Below are positions 16,704 through 25,111 of a stretch of 64,000 nucleotides of DNA, piece by piece. Within the stretch, counting starts at the first letter, position 1. The number at the start of each line of letters is the position of its first letter. Under the pieces are notes generated by a model. That model ran no database searches and had not been told where the DNA came from. It worked only from the letters and a program-made list of their open reading frames with translations. The position numbers and the translations under genes were made by a program. The stretch comes from Streptomyces sp. NBC_00425 (GTDB taxonomy: Bacteria; Actinomycetota; Actinomycetes; Streptomycetales; Streptomycetaceae), in NCBI RefSeq assembly GCF_036030735.1, contig NZ_CP107928.1:5766001-5830000 (forward strand). The letters run 5' to 3'.

Positions 16704-17281
16704 TCCTGGAGTCCGTCAACGAGCTGGCGACCGCGGTCCTGGCGTGCGTCTGCCAGGCCCTCGAGGCGACCGCGGCGACGGTCGAGAACCAGCCGGGATG
16801 TCCGTGCCGGTCGTGCGTGGTGCCGGGCACGCCGGCGTGGGACTCGTGCGAGGACCCGTGCGACGGCTCCGACGACACGGGTGGCCAGCTGACCGTGCAC
16901 GTCGCGCGGATCTACCCGACGACGGAGTTCCCCACGGAGACGCGGGAGGTCCGCGGCCTCAAGTCGTGCTCGGCGACCCGCATCGCGGTCGAGCTGGTCA
17001 TCACGCTGCTGCGGTGCGTGCCGACCATGGACGAGGGAAGCCAGTGCCCGCCGACGTGCGAGGCGACGGCTGCGGCCGCCCGGGTCATCCAGATCGACTC
17101 GGCGACGGTCCTCAACGCGCTGCTGTGCTGCGTGCCGTCCATCGGGGTCAGGCATCGTGGCCCGCTGTACGTGATCGGGCAGCAGAAGACGCTCGACCCC
17201 AAGGGCGGCTGCGGGGGGATCGAGCAGCGCGTCACGATCGCGCTGGCGAGCTGCGCATGTCCGGACGAGGAGTCGCCGTGA
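16694..17281 (+). CDS. Neck/tail completion protein, Cys-rich
   Basis: A 195-residue protein beginning at the ATG at 16694, inside the end of the preceding gene. It has about 16 cysteines (8 percent), among them PGCPCRSC and ASCACP. Helical strands AVLACVCQALEATA and RIAVELVITLLRCV and a beta region TVHVARIYPTTEFPTETREV suggest a neck or tail-terminator fold. Position between the adaptor and the gp10-like gene supports a head-tail joining role. No specific family is certain. Confidence 0.6.
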   Translation: MALILESVNELATAVLACVCQALEATAATVENQPGCPCRSCVVPGTPAWDSCEDPCDGSDDTGGQLTVHVARIYPTTEFPTETREVRGLKSCSATRIAVELVITLLRCVPTMDEGSQCPPTCEATAAAARVIQIDSATVLNALLCCVPSIGVRHRGPLYVIGQQKTLDPKGGCGGIEQRVTIALASCACPDEESP

Positions 17282-17655
17282 GCGCCGAGGTCCGTATCGA
17301 CCAGGGGGCGATCCAACGGCTGCTGCGGCGCCGGGGAGGCAAGGCGTACAGGCAGATGGAGGAGCGCGCCCGCCGCGTCGCCCGGTTCGCCGAGGAGGAG
17401 GCTCCGGGCAGCATGGGCGACTTCGTGTCGTGGGATGTGGTGGTCGGGCCGAAGGGACTGCAGGGCGTCGTCCGCTGCAACCACCCGGCCGTCCTGTTCG
17501 TGCTGAAGGGGACGCGGCCGCACATCATCCGGCCGCGCCGGCGGCAGGCGCTGCACTTCTACGTCGACGGCACGGAGGTGTTCACGAAGCTGGTCCGGCA
17601 TCCGGGGACGAGACCGAACGACTTCATGGCGAGGGCGTTGAGGCTCGGCCGGTGA
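17278..17655 (+). CDS. HK97 gp10-like neck/tail completion protein
   Basis: A 125-residue protein. The GTG at 17278 overlaps the previous TGA and follows GAGGAG by 7 nt. The C-terminal half, VLKGTRPHIIRPRRRQALHF with KLVRHPGTRPNDFMARAL, matches the HK97 gp10-like family, in which a GTxPH strand and an HPGT loop recur. It probably joins the tail tube to the neck. It is the last gene of the coupled neck operon, which ends at a strong hairpin 66 nt downstream. Confidence 0.8.
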   Translation: MSAEVRIDQGAIQRLLRRRGGKAYRQMEERARRVARFAEEEAPGSMGDFVSWDVVVGPKGLQGVVRCNHPAVLFVLKGTRPHIIRPRRRQALHFYVDGTEVFTKLVRHPGTRPNDFMARALRLGR

Positions 17656-17720
17656 GTCGGAAGGCCGTGGCAGACTGCGGATGTGCGCTTGATGCCTGGG
17701 TGGGCAGTTCGCGTCACAGA

Positions 17721-17750
17721 GAGGCCCCGGGATGGTGCTCCCGGGGCCTC
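17721..17750 (+). terminator. Terminator after the neck operon
   Basis: GAGGCCCCGGG (17721-17731) and CCCGGGGCCTC (17740-17750) form a perfect 11-bp stem with an 8-nt loop. It separates the neck genes from the promoter/leader copy 3. Confidence 0.75.
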
Positions 17751-17782
17751 GCCCATACCCGGGGCAGTTTGTCCCGATGCCC

Positions 17783-17846
17783 TACTCTTTGCGGTCGCAC
17801 GCCGCTGGCTGTGGGCCGGGCGTCAACGCGCGAGAAGGGCATCCCC
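17783..17846 (+). promoter_or_regulatory. Late promoter/leader element, copy 3 (tail chaperone)
   Basis: TACTCT (17783-17788) precedes the box at 17801-17821 (GCCGCTGG, CTG, TGGGCCGGGC). The start is GTG 17847, 25 nt after the box, with GAGAAGGG as ribosome binding site. A stable stem is less clear here than in the other copies. Confidence 0.7.
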
Positions 17847-18377
17847 GTGGCACAGAAGCAGTTCGCACTCAGGACGGAACCGCACGTCGCCCAGATCGGC
17901 GCAGACCTGGAGCTCCGCTTCACGGCCGAGGTCTACGGCGACGAGTTCCTCGACGCGTACGCCGAGCTGCAGGAAGCGCAGGCCGCGCTCGGCGCGGCAG
18001 ACGGCGACATGAGCAAGCTGACTGGCGACAAGCTGCGGGTCCTGTACACGGCGATCCGTACGTTCCTCTTCAAGATGATGACGGAGGAGTCCGCCGACCG
18101 CTTCCAGCGGTTCGAGGTCCACCAGGGTGATGCGGTCGAGGTGTTCCGCGACCGGGCCGAAGCCGACCTGTATGCGGGCCGGCTCGAGGGTGCCGCCCGC
18201 GTCGTGGACAAGTCGGTGCGGCTGCCGGACCGCGTCCTGATCGAGCTGATGGAGTGGTCAGTGGAGCTGTACGGCGGGGGCGGTGAGACCCGCCCTACTG
18301 GGCCGTCCAAAGGATCCTCGGCTGGATCGAGGCGAACTGGGACGCGTGGGAAGGCTCCCTCGCGCTCCAAGGTGTAG
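17847..18377 (+). CDS. Tail assembly chaperone, short product
   Basis: A 176-residue protein of the G-type tail assembly chaperone class: a helical domain (AQIGADLELRFTAEVYGDEF, then FRDRAEADLYAGR, DRVLIELMEWSVELYG) followed by a low-complexity Gly/Ser/Arg tail (from about 145). Tail chaperones coat the tape measure protein during assembly. Start GTG 17847 is the first codon after the leader element. The downstream frame in the -1 phase (18287-18616) would be reached by ribosomal slippage, as in lambda G/GT. Confidence 0.8.
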   Translation: MAQKQFALRTEPHVAQIGADLELRFTAEVYGDEFLDAYAELQEAQAALGAADGDMSKLTGDKLRVLYTAIRTFLFKMMTEESADRFQRFEVHQGDAVEVFRDRAEADLYAGRLEGAARVVDKSVRLPDRVLIELMEWSVELYGGGGETRPTGPSKGSSAGSRRTGTRGKAPSRSKV

Positions 18378-18616
18378 ACCTGCGACGGTGGCGGCTGTCG
18401 ACCATGGTGAATGCGGCGGAGGCCGCCATCATGGGCAGCGCCGAGGACGAGAAGGGGCGGGCCAGGCTCAAGGCTCAGCTGTACGCCCCGCCGAAGGGCT
18501 CCAGACGGCCCCAGGGCGGCCGTGCGCGCCCGCCGGGTATGCGGATGACGCGGGGGCAGGCTGGGGATCTCCTAGCGGCTGCTGCGGTTCAAGACGCCCA
18601 GGCCGGGAGGGGCTGA
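18287..18616 (+). CDS. Tail assembly chaperone T-frame (made by -1 frameshift)
   Basis: Open in the -1 phase relative to the gene at 17847 from 18287, just after an in-phase TGA at 18284-18286, to TGA 18614-18616. It reads DPPYWAVQRILGWIEANW, then LRRWRLSTMVNAAEAAIM and RLKAQLYAPPKG, the conserved pattern of actinophage chaperone second frames. The slip must occur between about 18287 and 18376. No canonical heptamer is evident there; GTCCAAAG near 18305-18312 is the closest AT-rich stretch. A separate start at ATG 18404 (70 aa) is the alternative. Confidence 0.72.
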   Translation, partial: DPPYWAVQRILGWIEANWDAWEGSLALQGVDLRRWRLSTMVNAAEAAIMGSAEDEKGRARLKAQLYAPPKGSRRPQGGRARPPGMRMTRGQAGDLLAAAAVQDAQAGRG

Positions 18617-18621
18617 CCGGC

Positions 18622-18683
18622 TAATCTGGGACTCGCCGCTGGCGCTAGGCCGGGCATCCATCACGACTTCGTGAGGGTGCCCG
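18622..18683 (+). promoter_or_regulatory. Late promoter/leader element, copy 4 (tape measure)
   Basis: TAATCT (18622-18627) precedes the box at 18635-18655 (GCCGCTGG, CGC, TAGGCCGGGC). A long hairpin follows: GGGCA 18652-18656 with TGCCC 18678-18682, and TCAC 18661-18664 with GTGA 18671-18674, which buries the GTGAGGG ribosome binding site 7 nt before the ATG at 18684. Confidence 0.78.
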
Positions 18684-21600
18684 ATGGCCGGCGAAGAGGA
18701 TTTCGGGTCAGCCCGGATCACCGTCGATCTCGACGAGAGCGAAGCGGAGTCGGATGCCCGGCTCTTGGGCCCACGTCTCCAGCGGGCGCTGAACCGGGCG
18801 ACCCGCAACCTCGGCCGGACGATCCGCGAGAACATCACGGCCGGTCTGCGCGAGGCAGCCGTCTCGGTACAGGTCACCCCAGATCTGGCTGACTTCGCCG
18901 CGCGGGTGCGGACGGCCCTCGTGGGCGAGGACCTGACGGTCCCGGTAGCGCCGGACCTGGCCGACTTCGCGGACCGCGTCCGCCGGGCCCTCGCCGGTGA
19001 GGGTCTCACCGTTCCTGTCCTGCCAGACCTGGCTGACTTCGCTGCGCGGGTGCGGACGGCTCTCGCGGGCGAAGGTCTCACCGTTCCCGTCTTGCCGGAC
19101 CTGGCTGCCTTCGGTGCGCGGGTGCGGACGGCCCTCGCGGGCGAGGACCTGACGGTCCCGGTCCTGCCGGACCTGGCTGCCTTCGCCGCGCGGGTGCGGA
19201 CGGCCCTCGCGGGCGAGGGCCTGACGGTCCCGGTCCTGCCCGACCTGGCCGACTTCGCGGACCGCGTCCGCAGGGCCCTCGCGGGCGAGGGTCTCACCGT
19301 TCCTGTCCTCCCAGATCTGGCGGACTTCGCTGCGCGGGTGCGGACGGCGCTCGCCGGCGAGAACCTGACGGTCCCTGTCCTGCCCGACCTGGACCGCTTC
19401 TCGACGGCGATCCGGGGCCACAGTCTCCCCGAGCTGCCGGTCACGCTGGTCCCCGACCTTGACCGGCTCAATCGGGCGATCCGCGGCCACAAGCTGCCGC
19501 AGGTGTCGCTCGACATCCTCCTGAACCTGGATGCCCTCGACCGCCTTATCCGGGGGCACAAGTTCCCTCGGGTGTCGCTCGACCTCGTCCCGGACTTGAC
19601 GGGCTTCCTGGAGCGCCTCCGCGCCCTCCTGGCGGGCGAAGAGGTCAGCATCCGGGTCGTCCCCGACCTGGACGACTTCGACGCCCGTATCCGGGCGCAC
19701 AACGCCCCGGACGTCACGGTCAACGTCAACCCGGACGCCGACCGCTTCGGTCGCGCCCTCGCGGGCCTGGGCGGTATCGCGGGCCGCGTCGGCAAGGCGC
19801 TGATCGGCCTGCTGAAGGTCGGCGCGATCGGCATTGCGCTCGCAGGGGCCGCGCAGGCCGCCATCGCGTTCACGGCGGCGCTCGCGCCAGCGCTGGGCAT
19901 CGTGGCTGCGGCGCCCGCCGCGTTCCTGGCCTTGAAGGCGGCCACGCTCACCCTGACTCTCGCCCTGTCCGGGGTGAAGGACGCGTTCACCGCGGCGCTG
20001 ACCGGTGACGCGAAGGAGTTCGAGAAGACTCTCAAGGATCTGTCCCCGGCAGCCCAGGCGGCAGCGAGGGAAGTCCGGGCGTTGAAGCCCGCGTTCGACT
20101 CGCTCAAGAAGAGCGTCCAGAACGCGTTCTTCAAGCCGCTCAAGGGGCAGATCGAGGCCACGGCGAAGGCCTTGGGCGGGCCCCTGAAGAAGGGGATGAC
20201 CGCGGTCTCCTCCCAGTTCGGCCGGCTGGCGTCCTCGGCGCTCGGGTTCGCGAAGTCGTCCTCTGCGGTCAAGCTCCTCGACGGCGTCTTCGGGGGTCTG
20301 AGCAAGCAGCTCGGCGCGATCAAGTCGGACACGGTCGACCGGCTGCTGACGGCGGTCGCCAAGTTCACGACGGCGACGCTGCCCGCTTTCAAGGGGCTAG
20401 GCGGCGGCATCGACGGTGTCGCCAACAAGTTCGCCGGGTTCCTGGAGAGGGCCACCGAGTCGGGCAAGGCGCTGTCGTGGGTGACGAACGCCCTCACGGT
20501 GTTCCGGCAGCTCGGCGCGATCGTCAGCAACGTCGGCGGGATCCTCGCCGGCGTCTTCAAGGCGGCGCAGGGTTCCGGTGGCGGGCTGCTGGCGAACTTG
20601 AAGGCGGTCACCGCGTCATTCGAGGAGTTCGTCAAGTCGGCGAAGGGTCAGGAGGCCATCGGCGCGATCTTCTCGACGGTCGCGCAGGTCGCCTCACAGC
20701 TGGGGCCGATCCTGCGGGCCCTGGTCACGCAGGTCGGGGCCATCGCTCCAGCCCTAGGGCCGATCTTCACGACGCTCGGCCCGGCGCTGGTCACCTTGAT
20801 CACGTCGCTGGGGCCGGCTCTGGCGCAGATCGCGCCCGCGCTCACTACGGTCAGTGCCGCGCTGTCGGAGGCTCTGTCCGCGTTGGCTTCGGGCGGCGCG
20901 CTGACCGCTGTCGGCACGGTGGTCGGCCAGCTCCTCGCCGGGCTGGCGCCGCTGCTGCCGCTGGTGGGGTCGCTGGCGAACACCGTCCTGGCGGTCCTGG
21001 CACCCGCCTTCCAGGCGGTTCTCGCGGTCCTGAATCCGGTGATCTCGGCCCTGGTCGGTGCGCTCCTGCCGGTCCTGCCGCCCTTGACGCTCGCCTTCCA
21101 GTCGATCCTCGCGGCGGTCATCCCTCTGGGCGTGGCCTTGGGGCAGGTCCTCGGGGCTGCGGTCGCGTCCCTGGGCCCGCTGCTGAGCGTCCTGGCAGCG
21201 GCCATCGCTCAGGTCGTGGTCGCTTTTATCCCGTTTGTCCAGCAGCTGACGGCGGCGCTGCTGCCCGTCCTGCCACCGCTGCTGGCAGCCTTCCAGGCCA
21301 TCGTCGCCGCGGTGGTCCCGCTGATCGCACCGATCGGTCAACTCCTCGCTGCCTTGGGCCCGCTGGCAGCCAAGATCGTCGAGTTGCTGGCGCCGCTGCT
21401 CCAGTTCGCGGCAGTCGCGGCGCAGGCCGTCGCAATCGAGATCCTCGTCCCGATCATCAGCGGGATTGTGTCCGCGTTGACCGGGTTGGCGAGCGTCCTG
21501 ACTACGGTCGTCGGCTACATCACGGCGTTCGTGGATGCGTCGATCGCCGGCTTCCAGTTCATGTATGACGTCCTGGTCGGGAACTCGATCATCCCGGATC

Positions 21601-23186
21601 TGGTCACTGCGATCCTCGGGTTCTTCGCGAGCCTGCCGGGCCAGATCGTGGGCGTCCTCAGCTCGCTGGTGTCGTCGGTCGTGGGCCTCTTCAAGTCGAT
21701 GGCATCCTCGGCGCTGGCAACGGTCTCCTCGTTCATCTCACAGGCCATCGCCTTCCTCCGCAGTCTGCCGGGGAAGGCCCGCGCCGCCCTTGCCAGCGCG
21801 AAGTCGGCTCTGGTGTCCGCCGGAAAGGACCTGATTCTCGGCTTGATCAGCGGCATCAAGTCGACGGCGGGCGCGCTCGTATCGGCAGCCAAGGGCGTGG
21901 TGAGCGGCGCGGTCGACGGGGCGAAGAACCTCCTCGGAATCAGCTCGCCGTCGAAGGTCTTCATCAAGATCGGAAAGGACACCGGGAAGGGCTTCATCAT
22001 CGGGTTGACCGGCACGGCGGCGGAGATCCAGCGGACGTCGGAGAAGATCGCCCAGTCCATCGTGAACGCCTTCAAGGGCAAGAAGACCAGCATCGACGAC
22101 GCCCTCGTGCGGCTCATCCAGGACGGCAACAAGAAGCTCCAGCTGCTGGCGAACCGGCGGGACGCGATCGTGAAGCGGCTCGAGGAGGCGTCCAAGTTCG
22201 CGGCCGACACCACGGCGGCGGCGCTGGCGACGGGCTCGCTGTCGTCGCTCACGCAAGGGGAGGGCGAGGACAACACCGACACGGTGCTACGGGGCCTGCG
22301 GCGCGCCATCGCCGGGGTGAAACAGTTCAACGCGGAGATCACGGCGCTCGCCAAGCGGGGATTGCGCAAGGACCTGCTCCAGCAGGTGATCGGGCTCGGC
22401 CCGGAGCAGGGCGCCGCGCTCGCGCGGTCGCTCGCCGAGGCCGAGCCGGCCACCCTCAAGCGGATCAACTCACTGCAGGCCGACCTGGTGAAGGCGTCGA
22501 CGAAGCTGGGCGTCACGGGTGCGGATGCCCTGTTCGACGCGGGGACGCAGGCGGGGAAGGGTTTCCTTGCCGGGCTGAAGGGGCAGCGCAAGCAGATCGA
22601 GCAGCTCATGCTCGACATCGCCAAGGGCATGCAGCGGGCCATCCGGGCGGCGTTGAAGATCAAGAGCCCGTCGCAGGTCTTCGAGAAGATCGGCGACCTG
22701 ACCGGCCTGGGCCTGGAGAAGGGATTCGCGGCGCGCCTGGCTGCGCTCCAGGACTCGGCGAAGTCGTCGGCCGAGTCGGTCGCCGCGGTGGTGGCCGCCG
22801 CGTTCGCCGCGCTGCCCTCGACGGTCACCGACGCGCTCGGCAACATCTCTGCGAAGGTGCTGGCGCAGATCAAGAGCGGGCTGCCCGCCGGGGCGCGGAA
22901 CCTGCTGCCGTTCGCGGACGGCGGGATCGTCAACGAGCCCACGATCGGCCTGCTCGGCGAGGCCGGCCGCGAGGTCGTGATCCCGATGACCAGGCCCTCG
23001 AGGGCGCGGCAGCTCGCGCAGGAGTCCGGACTGACCGACCTCCTCGCCACCGGCACCGGCGGACGCCGCGGGCCCGGGAGCGGGATGGTGCAGAACAACA
23101 CGTTCAACATCAGCGAGGTCGGCGACGGGCGGGCGACCGCTCACCGCGTCGTGACCCGCCTCGCCCTGGCCGGGAGCGGCCTGTAG
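18684..23186 (+). CDS. Tape measure protein
   Basis: A 1,500-residue protein that sets tail length, following the chaperone gene as expected. Residues 60-343 are tandem 23-24-residue repeats. Hydrophobic Ala/Leu/Val-rich segments dominate about 365-1010, as in tape measure proteins that enter the host membrane. Two KIKSPSQVF or GISSPSKVF motifs and the C-terminal ADGGIVNEPTIGLLGEAG segment are typical of this family. At about 0.15 nm per residue, the length predicts a tail of roughly 225 nm. I see no cysteine in it, in contrast to the surrounding structural proteins. Start ATG 18684 follows leader copy 4. Confidence 0.93.
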   Translation: MAGEEDFGSARITVDLDESEAESDARLLGPRLQRALNRATRNLGRTIRENITAGLREAAVSVQVTPDLADFAARVRTALVGEDLTVPVAPDLADFADRVRRALAGEGLTVPVLPDLADFAARVRTALAGEGLTVPVLPDLAAFGARVRTALAGEDLTVPVLPDLAAFAARVRTALAGEGLTVPVLPDLADFADRVRRALAGEGLTVPVLPDLADFAARVRTALAGENLTVPVLPDLDRFSTAIRGHSLPELPVTLVPDLDRLNRAIRGHKLPQVSLDILLNLDALDRLIRGHKFPRVSLDLVPDLTGFLERLRALLAGEEVSIRVVPDLDDFDARIRAHNAPDVTVNVNPDADRFGRALAGLGGIAGRVGKALIGLLKVGAIGIALAGAAQAAIAFTAALAPALGIVAAAPAAFLALKAATLTLTLALSGVKDAFTAALTGDAKEFEKTLKDLSPAAQAAAREVRALKPAFDSLKKSVQNAFFKPLKGQIEATAKALGGPLKKGMTAVSSQFGRLASSALGFAKSSSAVKLLDGVFGGLSKQLGAIKSDTVDRLLTAVAKFTTATLPAFKGLGGGIDGVANKFAGFLERATESGKALSWVTNALTVFRQLGAIVSNVGGILAGVFKAAQGSGGGLLANLKAVTASFEEFVKSAKGQEAIGAIFSTVAQVASQLGPILRALVTQVGAIAPALGPIFTTLGPALVTLITSLGPALAQIAPALTTVSAALSEALSALASGGALTAVGTVVGQLLAGLAPLLPLVGSLANTVLAVLAPAFQAVLAVLNPVISALVGALLPVLPPLTLAFQSILAAVIPLGVALGQVLGAAVASLGPLLSVLAAAIAQVVVAFIPFVQQLTAALLPVLPPLLAAFQAIVAAVVPLIAPIGQLLAALGPLAAKIVELLAPLLQFAAVAAQAVAIEILVPIISGIVSALTGLASVLTTVVGYITAFVDASIAGFQFMYDVLVGNSIIPDLVTAILGFFASLPGQIVGVLSSLVSSVVGLFKSMASSALATVSSFISQAIAFLRSLPGKARAALASAKSALVSAGKDLILGLISGIKSTAGALVSAAKGVVSGAVDGAKNLLGISSPSKVFIKIGKDTGKGFIIGLTGTAAEIQRTSEKIAQSIVNAFKGKKTSIDDALVRLIQDGNKKLQLLANRRDAIVKRLEEASKFAADTTAAALATGSLSSLTQGEGEDNTDTVLRGLRRAIAGVKQFNAEITALAKRGLRKDLLQQVIGLGPEQGAALARSLAEAEPATLKRINSLQADLVKASTKLGVTGADALFDAGTQAGKGFLAGLKGQRKQIEQLMLDIAKGMQRAIRAALKIKSPSQVFEKIGDLTGLGLEKGFAARLAALQDSAKSSAESVAAVVAAAFAALPSTVTDALGNISAKVLAQIKSGLPAGARNLLPFADGGIVNEPTIGLLGEAGREVVIPMTRPSRARQLAQESGLTDLLATGTGGRRGPGSGMVQNNTFNISEVGDGRATAHRVVTRLALAGSGL
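18861..19712 (+). repeat. 24-residue (72-bp) tandem repeats in the tape measure gene
   Basis: About 12 consecutive units. The first seven are exactly 24 codons and nearly identical at DNA level, around LTVPVLPDLADFAARV and RTALAGEG; later units are 23-24 codons, diverged, with PDLDRL and IRGHKLP variants. Residues 60-343 of the protein. Such arrays can change copy number by recombination and would change tail length. Confidence 0.9.
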
Positions 23187-23188
23187 TC

Positions 23189-23234
23189 CTTCGATCCGAA
23201 GGCGCGGCCGCGCGTCCTCGCCTTCGGATCGAAG
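23189..23234. terminator. Bidirectional terminator after the tape measure gene
   Basis: CTTCGATCCGAAGGCG (23189-23204) and CGCCTTCGGATCGAAG (23219-23234) form a perfect 16-bp inverted repeat with a 14-nt loop. It sits 3 nt after the tape measure stop and 4 nt before the end of the converging minus-strand gene. Confidence 0.85.
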
Positions 23235-23237
23235 CGG

Positions 23238-23483
23238 TCAGGCTGCTGCAGCCGTCTTGCGGGCGCCGCGGACCGTGGCGAGGACGGCCCGGCCGACCTT
23301 CGCCGCGCAGGCCTGGCTGACCCCGGCCGCCTTGGACCGGTCGGAGCGTAGGACGTGGTTGCACTCCGAGCAGCGCACGACCAGCGCGGGCACGGCCGGC
23401 TCGGGTCGCTCGACGTCGAAGAGGAGGGACTGCCCCTGCGTGACGGCGGCTGGGGCGGGCACTCGGGCGGCGCGCTTGCTCAT
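23238..23483 (-). CDS. Small Cys-motif protein, DUF6011-like
   Basis: An 81-residue minus-strand protein. VRCSECNHVLRSDRSKAAGV followed by SQACAAKVG matches the small phage and actinobacterial family with a CxxC, a helix, and a Cys in a GxGxxC-like turn (DUF6011). The N-terminal part is Ala/Pro-rich. ATG at 23483 follows GAGGGG. It is the only minus-strand gene in the tail operons apart from the HNH gene, and it faces the tape measure gene across a perfect terminator. Function unknown; zinc binding is plausible. Confidence 0.65.
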   Translation of the reverse strand: MSKRAARVPAPAAVTQGQSLLFDVERPEPAVPALVVRCSECNHVLRSDRSKAAGVSQACAAKVGRAVLATVRGARKTAAAA

Positions 23484-23548
23484 GCCCCTCAGGATGCCCG
23501 AGCGGGGCCCGGCTGGTCGTGGGAATGAGCGGCGGATGGGTGCACACC

Positions 23549-23611
23549 TAGACTGGCGTGCGCGCCGCTGGCTCTGGGCCGGGCCGTCCTGCTCTCCAGG
23601 AGGTAGGCCCT
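23549..23611 (+). promoter_or_regulatory. Late promoter/leader element, copy 5 (distal tail protein)
   Basis: TAGACT (23549-23554) precedes the box at 23564-23584 (GCCGCTGG, CTC, TGGGCCGGGC). GGGCC 23581-23585 pairs with GGCCC 23606-23610, and TCCT 23587-23590 with AGGA 23598-23601, so the AGGAGG ribosome binding site of GTG 23612 is within the stem. Confidence 0.8.
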
Positions 23612-25042
23612 GTGGCGCTGCTCGACTACGTGACCCTCGGCGGGGTCGAGATTGTCAACCATGTGCGGCTGAACGCCTACCTGGACGCCGAGTCGGTGGG
23701 CTCGCCCCTCACGTCCGCGACGGCGTGTGTGTGCCCGACGCTCACCTCGGCGAACCTCAGCGAGGACACCGCGTACACCAAGCCGGCCGAGGATCCGGCG
23801 CCCTGGTACGACGCGGCTGTGCCCGAGTCGACCGAGTTCGCCGGGGTGCTCCTGCTGAGCATCGAAGGCCTCGACGAGAACCCGGTCAAGCGGAGCGTCA
23901 CGAACGCCATCAGCGGCGGCGGCGTGCTCGGGCCGGCCCGCGTCCTGCCGCGCACGCTGGTGTTCACCGCGGTGCTGCTGGGCAGTACGTGCTGCGGCGT
24001 GGAGTACGGGCTGCACTGGCTGACGGAGGCCTTGCAGGGCTGCGCGGGCAACGAGTGCGACGGCGACTGCATGGAAATCCTGTCGTGCTGCCCCGACGAG
24101 GAGCTCGACCACCTGTGCCTGATGGACGGCTACCGGCGCACGCTGCGCCGGGTGGCGCTGGTCGACGGCCCTCGCGTCCTGGAACGCGTGGGTGAGGGCT
24201 GCACGGTCGGCGAGTGCTCGACTGGGGCGGACATCCTCACGGTGGAGTGGACGCTGGTCGCGGCGACACCTTGGCTGTGGACCGACCCGGTGACGATGAT
24301 CGAGACGAAGCCGCCGATCGACGCCAGCACGGAGTGCATCACCTGGTGCATCCACGGCCAGAACGGCAAGGCGAACTGCGTCGACCTGGTCGCGTCCTGC
24401 CCGAACGGCTCGATCGGCGTGACGCCAGTCGACTCGTGCACGGGGCTGGCGTGGCCGGTCGACGAGACGGTCGATGAGTGCGACTCCACGTGCCGCCTGA
24501 AGCCGTGCACGGATGCGACGGCGTCGTGCGCGGACCCGATGTGCATGACACCGACGCCTCCCACGGTCGCGGAGCTGTCGACGTGCTACTGCCTGCCGCT
24601 GGCGGTGGAGCGGCAGTGCTGCGACATGGACCTCAGCGAGTGTCCGGCGTGGAGCACGGACGGCGTGATCATCAACGTCCGCGCGGGGAAGACGGACCTG
24701 CGGAACCTGACCATCACCATCTATGAACGGACCGACGACCAGGCGGCCCTGACGTGCGAGCAGGTCGCCAACGCCAGCCGGTGTGACGCGCTGGCCAGCT
24801 ACACCATCCGGTACATCCCGGCCGGCGGCGCGGTCGTCATCGACGGGCAGACGAACCGGGCGACCGTCGAGTGCGCGGGCGTGTGCGAGACCAGCCCCGA
24901 TGTGTATGGCGCCGACGGCGGCCCGTTGACGTTCCCCTCGCTGAACTGCGCGTCGTACGTGATCTGCATGGAGAGCGACGTGCAGTACCCGCCTGCTGAT
25001 GACGCCCTGGTCCTGCTCTCCGTCACGGGACGGGGCTTGTAG
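23612..25042 (+). CDS. Distal tail/minor tail protein, highly Cys-rich
   Basis: A 476-residue protein immediately after the tape measure gene, where the distal tail (Dit-like) protein normally sits. It starts ALLDYVTLGGVEIVNHVRLNAYL, like actinophage minor tail proteins in this slot, has FTAVLLGSTCCGVEYGLHWL, and TVEWTLVAATPWLW, a strand typical of the N-terminal ring domain. I count about 33 cysteines, including GCAGNECDGDCMEILSCC. The second half is a beta-rich carbohydrate-binding-like domain. Start GTG 23612 follows leader copy 5. Confidence 0.78.
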   Translation: MALLDYVTLGGVEIVNHVRLNAYLDAESVGSPLTSATACVCPTLTSANLSEDTAYTKPAEDPAPWYDAAVPESTEFAGVLLLSIEGLDENPVKRSVTNAISGGGVLGPARVLPRTLVFTAVLLGSTCCGVEYGLHWLTEALQGCAGNECDGDCMEILSCCPDEELDHLCLMDGYRRTLRRVALVDGPRVLERVGEGCTVGECSTGADILTVEWTLVAATPWLWTDPVTMIETKPPIDASTECITWCIHGQNGKANCVDLVASCPNGSIGVTPVDSCTGLAWPVDETVDECDSTCRLKPCTDATASCADPMCMTPTPPTVAELSTCYCLPLAVERQCCDMDLSECPAWSTDGVIINVRAGKTDLRNLTITIYERTDDQAALTCEQVANASRCDALASYTIRYIPAGGAVVIDGQTNRATVECAGVCETSPDVYGADGGPLTFPSLNCASYVICMESDVQYPPADDALVLLSVTGRGL

Positions 25043-25043
25043 C

Positions 25044-25111
25044 TACCCTGGCGGTCGATGCCGACTGGTTTTGGGCCGGGCCTCCGTCCACTGATGTGGG
25101 GAGGTCCGGCC
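25044..25111 (+). promoter_or_regulatory. Late promoter/leader element, copy 6 (tail-tip protein)
   Basis: TACCCT (25044-25049) lies 1 nt after the upstream stop. The box at 25060-25081 has one extra base (GCCGACTGG, TTT, TGGGCCGGGC). CCTCC 25081-25085 pairs with GGAGG, with CCAC and GTGG extending the stem, ahead of a TTG start at 25112. Confidence 0.75.

Noticed and set aside
18404..18616. An independent 70-aa gene
   Set aside because: The conserved chaperone homology begins upstream at 18287 in the same frame, so this is better explained as part of a frameshift product.
18861..19712. A CRISPR array
   Set aside because: The 72-bp units are contiguous, in frame and coding; there are no spacers.
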